Positions 1 to 7,182 of a stretch of 64,000 bases of DNA are shown here, one piece after another (position 1 is the stretch's first letter; every line of letters starts with the position of its first letter). The notes beneath the pieces were generated by a model. That model saw only the letters and a list, made by a program, of their open reading frames with translations, searched no databases and was not told where the DNA came from. The position numbers were made by a program, and so were the translations under genes. Source of the stretch: Lentisphaera profundi (GTDB taxonomy: Bacteria; Verrucomicrobiota; Lentisphaeria; Lentisphaerales; Lentisphaeraceae); contig NZ_CP117812.1 of the NCBI RefSeq assembly GCF_028728065.1, positions 1,116,001-1,180,000 of the forward strand, in the 5' to 3' direction.

Positions 1-1435
1 CTGGCTTAGCGATCTCTGGGTGATAAACTTCAATGGTGTCTTTGGAAGTGATTTTTGCAGTAGCCCACTCCCAAACTCTATCTGAACCGCAGATCTGAAA
101 GTATTTCAGAGGCTCAAAAGTTTCGATCGTGGGTTTCATAAGTTCTTTTTTACCGCTCATTAAACCTGAGTCGACATGATCAAAAGTAATGAGGATTTTA
201 CTGCCTTCAATCAGCGAGCTTTTATAGAGAGGACCACTACAGGTAATATTTTTGCCATAGGCTTTATTCATCGCCAGCAGCATTAGACGCTTGCCGACAT
301 CTATTTTATTTTTTGGATGAATATTTCTCGCTTCACCAATATCATTGAGTACCGCCATGCCCGTATCAGAAGTGAGCGCTAGAACTTCTCTTTGGTAGTT
401 TTGGATATCGGCCCAGGAATCCTTATCAGTGGGTGCTGATTTGGATTTGTGCATATTGGCCAACTGGCACCAGAAAAAATAGAATTTATCTTGGGCCCAA
501 TGAGCCCGCCAGCCCTCTATAAGAGCCAACATATTTTTGCGGTAAAATTTGGTTCGGTAAGTTGTGTTGTTCTCACCCTGATACCAAATAGTACCTTTTA
601 TAGCGTAGGGGGCAAGCGCATGAATAAAGCCATTATAGAGCGCCGCGGGTACTTTGTTTAGCGTGATGCGCTTGGCGGTTTTGCCTTGAGCTCGTTGAGC
701 TGTAGCCTTGGTCGTGGGACTTAACTTGGTCATTTCTTGATCGTAGAAAACTTTAAGTACATCATCCTTCAGATACTGTTCTTTGGGGATCCAGGGTTCG
801 ATATCGGTGCCGCCGCGATTGGCGTCAATGAGGCCAATGGGAACGCGGAGTTTTTTGCGCAGCTCGCGACCAAAGAAATAAGCCGTGCCAGAGAAGTTGG
901 CGTTGTTTTTATCTATGGCAGAAAACCAGCCCGGAGATTTAATCGAACCCACTACTGTGGTGGAGGCTGCGCTCGTGACTGTGAATTGTCTCAGCAGGGG
1001 ATCATGAGACGTTTCAATTTCTTTGACTAAATAATCGTGGATCGGTTTATAATCATCGGAGCCAGGCTTACGAGTCAGCTTTGCCAAAGTCCAATCCATA
1101 TTAGACTGACCGGCACAGAGCCAAACTTCGCCCACCAGGACATTTTTTATGACTAAGCGTTCTTCTGGACTAGAGATTTTTAGTTCAGAGTTTTCGCTGG
1201 AAGCCTTGAGAGGGTCAAGTTTAAGCATCCATTTGCCTTGGGCATCGACGGTGGTGGATATCTTTTGCGTATCAAAAGCGACCGTGATTGAGCTTTCCGC
1301 TTCACCCATGCCCCACACGGGAACTTTGATTCCTTGCTGTAAGACCATGCCATCCGAAAAAATGCCTGCAACGCTGAGCTCAGTCGCGAAGGTATTTGTC
1401 ACGGTGAGCACAAGGATGAATATGAATAGTTTCAT
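1..1435 (-). CDS. Sialate O-acetylesterase family protein (partial)
   Basis: Secreted carbohydrate O-acetylesterase of the sialate O-acetylesterase (SASA, DUF303) type, expected to remove acetyl esters from glycans. The minus frame is open from ATG 1435 to the window edge, so the C-terminus lies outside. A signal peptide ([10 protein letters not shown]...) is followed by the family start motif FSDGMVLQQ and, near residue 100, the serine-nucleophile motif AGQSNM. The start ATG overlaps the TGA of the upstream esterase gene (ATGA), so translation is probably coupled. A paralogue at 31260-31523 keeps the first ~50 and last ~35 codons but lacks about 1.27 kb between them. Family call is firm; the exact substrate (xylan, sialic acid or other acetylated glycan) is not determined. 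Confidence 0.85.
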   Translation of the reverse strand, partial: MKLFIFILVLTVTNTFATELSVAGIFSDGMVLQQGIKVPVWGMGEAESSITVAFDTQKISTTVDAQGKWMLKLDPLKASSENSELKISSPEERLVIKNVLVGEVWLCAGQSNMDWTLAKLTRKPGSDDYKPIHDYLVKEIETSHDPLLRQFTVTSAASTTVVGSIKSPGWFSAIDKNNANFSGTAYFFGRELRKKLRVPIGLIDANRGGTDIEPWIPKEQYLKDDVLKVFYDQEMTKLSPTTKATAQRAQGKTAKRITLNKVPAALYNGFIHALAPYAIKGTIWYQGENNTTYRTKFYRKNMLALIEGWRAHWAQDKFYFFWCQLANMHKSKSAPTDKDSWADIQNYQREVLALTSDTGMAVLNDIGEARNIHPKNKIDVGKRLMLLAMNKAYGKNITCSGPLYKSSLIEGSKILITFDHVDSGLMSGKKELMKPTIETFEPLKYFQICGSDRVWEWATAKITSKDTIEVYHPEIAKP

Positions 1436-2982
1436 ATCTTATTGGGTAATTGTGTGATTTTCTGTGCCTTAAGCCATTGGGCCACTTCTGAGAACCAGTC
1501 GCAGCCACCCATGCCATGGCCACCTTTTTCAAAGAGCTTTAGCTCAATAGCACCACCAGCCGCAGTGAGCTGTTTGGCATAATCGATTCCTCCCTTACAG
1601 AACTTGTCGTCTTTCGAATAAGTGAGGAAAGTAGGTGCTACTTTTCTTTTCATCGGAAAGATTGCCGCATCGAAATCCTTGTCCATCTTTCTACCTTGAA
1701 AATAGGCAGCGCACTGCAGGATCACAAAGTTGGGTTCACAGGATACTTGGTCGGCCTCATCAATGGCTTCATAAACTTTTTGATTGTAGTTTTGACTAAG
1801 GCGAGCGGAGAGGTGACCGCCTGCTGAGTTGCCAAAGATGCCGATATTATTAGGATCGATATTCCATTTTTTTGCTTGCGAACGGACAAGACGCATCGCG
1901 CGCTGCAAGTCTTGGAAAGCCTTATCAGGCTGATCGGGGATGGAGTAGCGGTGAACAAAAACAGTGATGCCCAAATCATTCCATTTTTGGATGTGCTCGC
2001 GATCGGGAATGCCGAGGATCTTGTAGGCGCCACCTGGATTATAGATGAGTGCGACGGCAGGCTTATCATTTTTTGCGGGGTAGACGGTGAGGTAGGGGTC
2101 TTTAACTCCGCAGAGTTGCGGATTTCCCCGGCGATCTCGGAACTCTAGTTTGAGACGATTGGCTTCGCCACCAACTCGTTCGATGGGCCAGAGGCGGATG
2201 ATGGGAGCCTCATTCGGGCTGACTTTCTTTTCTACCTTAGATTTTTTTGCGCTCCTCGCAGAAGCATTATCATATTTTGCTAAAATTGTATTGAGTGCAT
2301 TGCCCCAAGCTGTGTAACCTTGATTACTTAAATGAAGGCGGTCACGCCCGTAGAGTTCAGTTTTTAGTTCACCATTAGCATCTTGAAAGATGGGACTTAG
2401 ATCATGGTGAAAGACTTGCTTGTTATCAGCTAATGCAGGGAGGAGTTTATTTAAAGCTTGGACTTCTTTATAATCTTCACCTTTACCTCTTGAGTGATGA
2501 CGAGGAAAGACATTAAATAAAAGGATTTTAGATTCGGGTAGGCGCTTTTTTAATTCTGCAATAATAGTTTTTATACCAAAGGCAATATCTTCGGTTTTGT
2601 TTCTCGTGATATTATTAGTACCAATCATGATGCTGACAAATTGTGGTGATAATCCGTCAATTTCACCATTTTGAATTCGCCAGAGAACATTTTGGGTGCG
2701 GTCTCCGCCAAAGCCAAGGTTGAGAACTTTGTAGGGAGCAAAACTTTGTGGGTAGGATTTTTGCTTCTCCCAATTATGTGTGATGGAGTCGCCAATCATC
2801 ACGAGATCTATTCCGCTCTTTTTGGCTTCATTCAGTTTTTCTTGGTGACGTGGCGCCCACCATTTATGACTACCCTGTATAGGGCTAATTGTGGCTGGCT
2901 TTTTTTGTTCAGCTTGAAGGCCAAAAAGGCCGGTGAATAACAGTATACTTAGGACTGTAAAGAAATGTTTTGTTTGTAGCAT
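1432..2982 (-). CDS. Secreted GDSL/SGNH esterase fused to alpha/beta-hydrolase
   Basis: Two-domain esterase of 516 aa with a signal peptide. Residues ~30-240 are an SGNH/GDSL hydrolase: block I MIGDSITHNW, NLGFGGDRTQ, block III IGTNNI and the terminal block DRLHLSNQGY. A Lys-rich linker (SAKKSKVEKK, ~245-255) leads to an alpha/beta-hydrolase at ~260-510 with the nucleophile elbow GNSAGG and a terminal GGHGMGG carrying the likely catalytic His. It probably deacetylates plant or algal polysaccharide. A 36-aa pilin-like gene lies 30 nt upstream and the sialate O-acetylesterase overlaps its stop. A near copy at 31.5-33.1 kb is split by a frameshift. The domain order is the reverse of the fusions at 14.5 and 19.3 kb. 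Confidence 0.88.
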   Translation of the reverse strand: MLQTKHFFTVLSILLFTGLFGLQAEQKKPATISPIQGSHKWWAPRHQEKLNEAKKSGIDLVMIGDSITHNWEKQKSYPQSFAPYKVLNLGFGGDRTQNVLWRIQNGEIDGLSPQFVSIMIGTNNITRNKTEDIAFGIKTIIAELKKRLPESKILLFNVFPRHHSRGKGEDYKEVQALNKLLPALADNKQVFHHDLSPIFQDANGELKTELYGRDRLHLSNQGYTAWGNALNTILAKYDNASARSAKKSKVEKKVSPNEAPIIRLWPIERVGGEANRLKLEFRDRRGNPQLCGVKDPYLTVYPAKNDKPAVALIYNPGGAYKILGIPDREHIQKWNDLGITVFVHRYSIPDQPDKAFQDLQRAMRLVRSQAKKWNIDPNNIGIFGNSAGGHLSARLSQNYNQKVYEAIDEADQVSCEPNFVILQCAAYFQGRKMDKDFDAAIFPMKRKVAPTFLTYSKDDKFCKGGIDYAKQLTAAGGAIELKLFEKGGHGMGGCDWFSEVAQWLKAQKITQLPNKI

Positions 2983-3012
2983 TTATGACCTTAGATTTTT
3001 TTGAGGATGTAT

Positions 3013-3123
3013 TTATAATGATAAGCTGGGGAGGAGCAATGAAGCTAGGATGCCAATAATGGCAATGACCACAAGTAATTCAATGAGGGTGAATAGACGA
3101 AGTTTTTTTGAAGTTTGTGACAT
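3013..3123 (-). CDS. Mini pseudopilin (N-terminal helix only, 36 aa)
   Basis: A 36-codon frame that is exactly a type IV pilin-like N-terminus: a short basic leader (SQTSKKLRL), then [22 protein letters not shown], and a stop five codons later. It has a good Shine-Dalgarno (GAGGA) before ATG 3123 and a strong ECF-like promoter at 3161-3188, so it should be expressed. The globular and H-X9-DG parts of the full-length paralogues (18.4, 27.5, 39.1, 40.0, 43.2 kb) are missing. It may be a truncation relic or a peptide retained for expression of the esterase downstream. The residue before the cleavage-site Phe is Leu instead of the usual Gly. Confidence 0.7.
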   Translation of the reverse strand: MSQTSKKLRLFTLIELLVVIAIIGILASLLLPSLSL

Positions 3124-3160
3124 TTGATTATCCTCGATTAAGATTGAGCGCTTTGCTATA

Positions 3161-3188
3161 TAAACAGGGCCTTTAGCCAAACGTATCT
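3161..3188 (-). promoter_or_regulatory. ECF-like promoter of mini-pilin/esterase operon
   Basis: On the minus strand AGATACG, then 13 nt, then CCTGTTTA, about 40 nt upstream of the mini-pilin start. It belongs to a bipartite motif seen before ten operons in this window. Confidence 0.6.
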
Positions 3189-3254
3189 AGCTCATTGAAA
3201 AATAAATATCTTTTTTTTATGTATGACAGGCATTTCCTAATTCTAGGTGAATTG

Positions 3255-3316
3255 CAGTGTTCTCCCACCCTGGGAGGCAAGGTGTGCCCACCTTGAGAGG
3301 CGGTAAAAGTACTGAG
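3255..3316. repeat. Palindromic repeat unit
   Basis: One unit of the family arrayed at 6.05-7.03 kb, in opposite orientation: the arms AAGGTG/CACCTT around GTGCC, followed by GAGAGGCGGTAAAAGTACT. It lies just downstream of the Fic stop codon, as it does at 28.57 kb. Confidence 0.7.
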
Positions 3317-3340
3317 TGCATTGGGAAGCTAGACTTGTCT

Positions 3341-4408
3341 CTATGCAGAAGGGCTTTGGTAGGTAGTAGCTTTCCCTACACCAAACTTTAGAATAAGACC
3401 TTGCTTCACTAAGAAATTAAGGTCTTTTTTAATTGTGGGCAGAGATGCACTCTCGATTTCTCGAGCAAGATCTCCTGAGCGCATTTTCCCTTTTAGATTG
3501 AGTAAGTCAATGATCCTTTTTTGTCGGGCATTGAGATAAGTGTCATTGCGTACAATACGCTCCAACTTATTTTCCAGTTTTGCTGACAACTGGATCATAC
3601 AATCAAGAAAAAAATCAATCCAGCTTCCTATACGTTCATCATCAGTAGAACGATTGCGCTGACATTCCATCAAAATTTGATAATACTCTTTTTTTCTTTC
3701 TTCAATAATATGTTCAAAAGACACATACTGAACAAAATAATATTCTGAACGCACCAAAAGTAAGGTTGTCAAAAGACGTGATAGCCGGCCATTACCATCA
3801 TGAAAGGGGTGAATTGATAAAAACTCATAAACAAAAGTAGCTATTACAATAAGCGGATTCATTTCTATATTAGCCAATTTTGCATTACACCACTCTATGA
3901 GCTCATCCATTTCTTTATCCACTAGATGAGGTTCGGTGGTATTGAATATTGTTTTTTGAGTTCCATCTGGATAGTTCGCAACTACCCGATTTGATATATT
4001 CTTATACTGGCCACGTTGTCGTGTGTCTTTTTCTGAGTATTTGAGCAGAAGGCCGTGCAGTTGAAATATATAACGCTGTGACAAGTCTAAGTCTTCTGCA
4101 TTATCCAGCAAGACCTCAAGCGCATCCCAGTACCCGATGACTTCTTGTTCGTCACGAGTATCGAGTTGTCTCTGCTCAAGGTTATCTAGAAGATGTATAA
4201 CTTCTTGGTCTGATAGTTGACTTCCCTCAATACGTGTAGATGAGCCAATACTCTGAATCGTCGCTATATGCCTAAGCTCCTGAAGGAATTGGTCCTCTTT
4301 AATCTTTAAAGCTTCCCATTTACCTCTAAACTTCTCTATAATTCCTATCTTCGCAATGATCCCTTGAGAAAGCTTAGGACTAAAAACTAATTTATCTGAA
4401 ATATTCAT
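3341..4408 (-). CDS. Fic family protein with C-terminal winged helix, copy 1
   Basis: Fic-domain protein of 355 aa. The full catalytic motif HPFHDGNGRLSR (~195-207) predicts AMP transfer, or transfer of another nucleotide moiety, to a protein target. An N-terminal inhibitory helix motif (STRIEG, pattern SxxxEG, ~57-62) marks a class II self-inhibited Fic. The C-terminus (~290-350) looks like a winged helix-turn-helix, so it may regulate its own gene; two palindromes in the upstream DNA fit this. A near-identical copy lies at 28645-29712, and both sit just upstream of a pilin operon promoter on the same strand. No antitoxin partner gene is adjacent. Cytoplasmic; target unknown. Confidence 0.9.
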   Translation of the reverse strand: MNISDKLVFSPKLSQGIIAKIGIIEKFRGKWEALKIKEDQFLQELRHIATIQSIGSSTRIEGSQLSDQEVIHLLDNLEQRQLDTRDEQEVIGYWDALEVLLDNAEDLDLSQRYIFQLHGLLLKYSEKDTRQRGQYKNISNRVVANYPDGTQKTIFNTTEPHLVDKEMDELIEWCNAKLANIEMNPLIVIATFVYEFLSIHPFHDGNGRLSRLLTTLLLVRSEYYFVQYVSFEHIIEERKKEYYQILMECQRNRSTDDERIGSWIDFFLDCMIQLSAKLENKLERIVRNDTYLNARQKRIIDLLNLKGKMRSGDLAREIESASLPTIKKDLNFLVKQGLILKFGVGKATTYQSPSA

Positions 4409-4416
4409 ATTTTATC

Positions 4417-4470
4417 CGTATTTGATACGTTAATGCATAAGGGATCTGCATTTTATCCGTATTTGATACG
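4417..4470 (-). promoter_or_regulatory. Two palindromic operator candidates upstream of fic
   Basis: CGTATCAAATACG (CGTAT/ATACG arms) occurs at 4417-4429 and 4458-4470, each within a longer direct repeat, centred 41 bp apart; the first lies 8 nt from the fic start. The same pair precedes the second fic copy. The likely ligand is the winged helix of Fic itself (inference). Confidence 0.6.
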
Positions 4471-4522
4471 ATAATTTCTTTTTTAGCTTTTACAAGAAAA
4501 CTGAGAAGGGTAGGTCGCTTTA

Positions 4523-4762
4523 TCAGCCCCCGGTGGCAGCCGGTGAGTAGGCCTGTGTGAAACGGCGGCCAATTTTTGTGAGACGATCAAGGTGGGGTGT
4601 TTCATAAACGGGCTTGCCATCGAGTTTGTGTGAGGCAATATCTTGCCAGCCCATGTCGTCCACCATGATGTGCACAATATTGGGTTTTGGTGCAGCCTGC
4701 AAAGTATGAAGACAAGAAAGTAGGGTGAATAGACTTACGAAATTATATTTTTTGGGGATCAT
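4523..4762 (-). pseudogene. Sulfatase N-terminal stub
   Basis: First ~79 codons of a secreted sulfatase: signal peptide, then KPNIVHIMVDDMGWQDI with the first two metal-binding Asp residues and ETPHLDRL. The frame runs to TQAYSPAAT and then stops (GG*), just where the formylglycine motif CxPxR should begin. The break coincides with a palindromic-repeat fragment (CCCGGTGGCAGCC) at the edge of the duplicated Fic module. It cannot be an active sulfatase. Confidence 0.8.
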
Positions 4763-4871
4763 TTTTTGGCCCTGAGTTTTTAAATGAGACTGATTTGCTT
4801 ATTATAAGCAAGAAGAAAAGTCTAATGCAGCAGAAGGACGTAAAAAAAAATCTCTTTAAATCATGATGTTT

Positions 4872-4900
4872 TGTAACGCTGGTACCTTTTATCTTGTCTA
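4872..4900 (+). promoter_or_regulatory. ECF-like promoter of the DUF1080 gene
   Basis: TGTAACG, 14 nt, CTTGTCTA, ending about 127 nt before the gene at 5028. It is among the closest to a classical ECF promoter (AAC, ~17 nt, GTC). Confidence 0.55.
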
Positions 4901-4998
4901 TAATTGTGTATAAAAATCAAAACCCCTACGATTGCGAGTGTTCCTGCTCGCGATAAATAACTTGCCTAGCTCTTCCACGTACATAGAGATTCGCGACT

Positions 4999-5031
4999 AT
5001 GAATCATTTTAAAAAACGGAAAATAATATGA
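4999..5031 (+). CDS. Leader ORF duplicating the start of the next gene
   Basis: Ten-codon frame MNHFKKRKII whose TGA overlaps the ATG of the DUF1080 gene. Its first six codons nearly repeat that gene's own start (MNQFKKY), so it looks like a short tandem duplication of the start region that turned the old start into an upstream reading frame. A comparable arrangement precedes the gene at 11194. Confidence 0.35.
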   Translation: MNHFKKRKII

Positions 5032-6032
5032 ATCAGTTTAAAAAATATTTGAGTGCTTGTCTCGTACTAGGCTTGAGCCTTATCTCACTGGCTGCGGCTA
5101 AATCCGCAGACTCATTTAGTGGTCGCTGGGAACTGAAGCTACCAAATCAAGGCAAAGGATGGATGAGCCTTCAAGAGCAGGAAGGAGAATGGTCCGGGTC
5201 GATACTCTGGGGAGGTGGAAGTGTAAAGGCACTGAGCACTGTAGAATTAGAAGGTGATAAAATTATTTTCACTCGTAAACAAAGGATTAAAACTAAAGCT
5301 TCTGCGGGTAAAGCAGCGGCATGGAAAGAAACGGTGGAAACCACTACTGCAAGTCTGGAAGGAAATAAAATGAGCTTAGAGCAAGTGCTTCCTAAGTCGA
5401 ATGGATCGGGTGTAAAGCGCGCGACTTATAGCGCCAAAAGAATGTCAGCAATTCCCCCGCAACCCGATCTTAAACAAGCAAGATTTGGTGAGGGAGTTGA
5501 ACTCTTTAATGGAAAGGATTTGAGTGGCTGGAAACTGCTTCATGCGAGCCACAAAAATGGCTGGTCAGCGAAAGACGGCGTCCTAGTTAATAATGCGGTT
5601 CAGGGTCAGCATGGCTACGGTAATCTCATGACCGAAGCAAAGTTTGAAGACTTTAATTTGAAGCTCGATTTCAATGTACCAGCAAAGAGCAATAGCGGAA
5701 TATTTCTTCGAGGCATGTATGAAGTTCAGGTACTCGACTCCTTTGGTCGCAAACCAGATCTTCATAATATGGGTGCAATTTATTCGCGTATTGTGCCTTC
5801 TCAAGCAGCCGCAAAAAAAGCGGGTGAATGGCAGACAATGGATATTACCTTAATCAAGCAGCATGTAACAGTGATCCTTAATGGTATTACCATTATCAAT
5901 AATAAGCCCTTGCTGGGATGCACTGGTGGTGCTTTATCATCTGATCCTTTAGCTCCAGGTCCCATTTTGCTTCAGGGCAATCATGGTGCAGTAAGTTTTC
6001 GCAATATCGTCTTGAAACCCATCATCCATTAA
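5028..6032 (+). CDS. Secreted DUF1080 (3-keto-disaccharide hydrolase-type) protein
   Basis: Secreted protein of 334 aa. Signal peptide (1-23), a beta-rich domain of ~100 residues (SGRWELKLPNQGKGWMSL...), then a DUF1080 domain from ~157 that opens with the hallmark LFNGKDLSGWK and contains SGIFLRGMYEVQVLDS. DUF1080 is a concanavalin-like fold; some members hydrolyse 3-keto-glycosides. In PVC bacteria these proteins commonly occur with polysaccharide-degradation genes. The gene stands alone with its own ECF-like promoter and is followed by a repeat array. The substrate cannot be deduced. Confidence 0.8.
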   Translation: MNQFKKYLSACLVLGLSLISLAAAKSADSFSGRWELKLPNQGKGWMSLQEQEGEWSGSILWGGGSVKALSTVELEGDKIIFTRKQRIKTKASAGKAAAWKETVETTTASLEGNKMSLEQVLPKSNGSGVKRATYSAKRMSAIPPQPDLKQARFGEGVELFNGKDLSGWKLLHASHKNGWSAKDGVLVNNAVQGQHGYGNLMTEAKFEDFNLKLDFNVPAKSNSGIFLRGMYEVQVLDSFGRKPDLHNMGAIYSRIVPSQAAAKKAGEWQTMDITLIKQHVTVILNGITIINNKPLLGCTGGALSSDPLAPGPILLQGNHGAVSFRNIVLKPIIH

Positions 6033-6044
6033 AATATTTAGCAG

Positions 6045-7030
6045 CACTTTTACCGCCTCTCAAGGTGGGCACACCTTGCAGGGAAGGGGACGGAGTCCCA
6101 AGTCATACATGGAAAGACAAAAAGGTGGTGATTACCGCCTCACAAGGCATTTAGCTTTTTACTGCCCGTGTAACAGCACTTTTACCGCCTCTCAAGGTGG
6201 GCACACCTGGCAGGGAAGGGGACGGAGTCCCAAGACTTCAAACAAAAAATATGGGGTGGTGATTACCGCCTCACTCCGGCGGGGAGGTGTTGCCACACGG
6301 GCGGATGAAAATAAAATTACCGCCTCTCAAGGTGGGCACACCTTGCAGGGAAGGGGACGGAGTCCCAAAAATTCAAACAAAAATATAGGGTGGAGATTAC
6401 CGCCTCACTCCGGCGGGGAGGTGCTGCCACACGGGCGGATAAAAAAGTGCTGCCACACGGGCGGATAAAAAAGTGCTGCCACACGGGCAGATAAAAATAA
6501 AATATCCGCCTCTCAAGGTGGGCACACCTTGCAGGGAAGGGGACGGAGTCCCAAAACAGTTGGAGGGTATGATATCGCTTAACAGCGGGTTGCGATTGCC
6601 ATCGCAGGCGGATAATTTAATATCCATGTTGAAGCACTTTTACTGCCTCTCAAGGTGGGCACACCTTGCAGGGAAGGGGACGGAGTCCCAAGAATTCAAA
6701 TAAAAAATATAGGGTGGTGATTACCGCCTCACTCCAGCGGGGAGGTGTTGCCACACGGGCAGATAAAAATAAAATAACCGCCTCTCAAGGTGGGCACACC
6801 TTGCAGGGAAGGGGACGGAGTCCCAGAACAGGTAAAGGGTATTGTATCGCTTAACAGCGGGTTGCGATTACCATCGCAGGCGGATGATTTAATATCTATG
6901 TTGAAGCACTTTTACCGCATCACAAGGTGGGCACAGCTTGCAGGGAAGGGGACGGAATCCCAAAACAAGATGAGGGTATGGTATCGCTTAACAGCGGGTT
7001 GCGATTGCCATCGCAGGCGGACTAGCTTCG
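6045..7030. repeat. Array of palindromic repeats (REP/BIME-like)
   Basis: Non-coding block with seven copies of a ~50-bp unit starting near 6062, 6194, 6329, 6515, 6652, 6787 and 6924, spaced about 130-190 bp. Each carries two hairpins: AAGGTG-GGCA-CACCTT and GGGAC-GGA-GTCCC. Between them are copies of other units, CGCCTCACTCCGGCGGGGAGG, TGCCACACGGGCGGATAAAA and AACAGCGGGTTGCGATT. Reading frames here are by-products of the repeats. Reversed copies lie at 3.3, 28.5 and 29.8-30.2 kb. Confidence 0.85.
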
Positions 7031-7118
7031 CAAAATTTTACCTAACACCCCTTAAGTTCGCTAGCCTTAGGCGGTGCCCCCTTGTTTAAGGCTAATCGTG
7101 ATTTTTTTAATTTTTACT

Positions 7119-7146
7119 AGATACGATTTTATTTTGCTCTTGTTTA
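7119..7146 (+). promoter_or_regulatory. ECF-like promoter of GH95 gene
   Basis: AGATACG, 13 nt, CTTGTTTA on the plus strand, ending 36 nt before the ATG. A perfect match to the form upstream of the 34-37 kb operon on the other strand. Confidence 0.65.
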
Positions 7147-7182
7147 ATTTTTTATAATCAAATAAATTATTCGGGAAACTTC

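Noticed and set aside
1149-1457. Plus-strand ORFs opposite the acetylesterase and fused esterases (also 1876-2148, 2671-2940, 32001-32237)
   Set aside because: Shadows of the real minus-strand genes; they recur in both copies only because the genes are duplicated.
3341-4408. Fic as a toxin-antitoxin pair
   Set aside because: No small antitoxin gene lies beside either copy; the inhibitory helix is inside the protein itself.
6045-7030. Possible CRISPR array
   Set aside because: Units are irregularly spaced (130-190 bp), contain two hairpins each, and the stretches between are themselves repeats; no cas genes are present.
6076-7089. Several open frames (60-130 aa) in the 6-7 kb repeats
   Set aside because: They consist of translated repeat units in different frames, without ribosome sites or recognisable domains.
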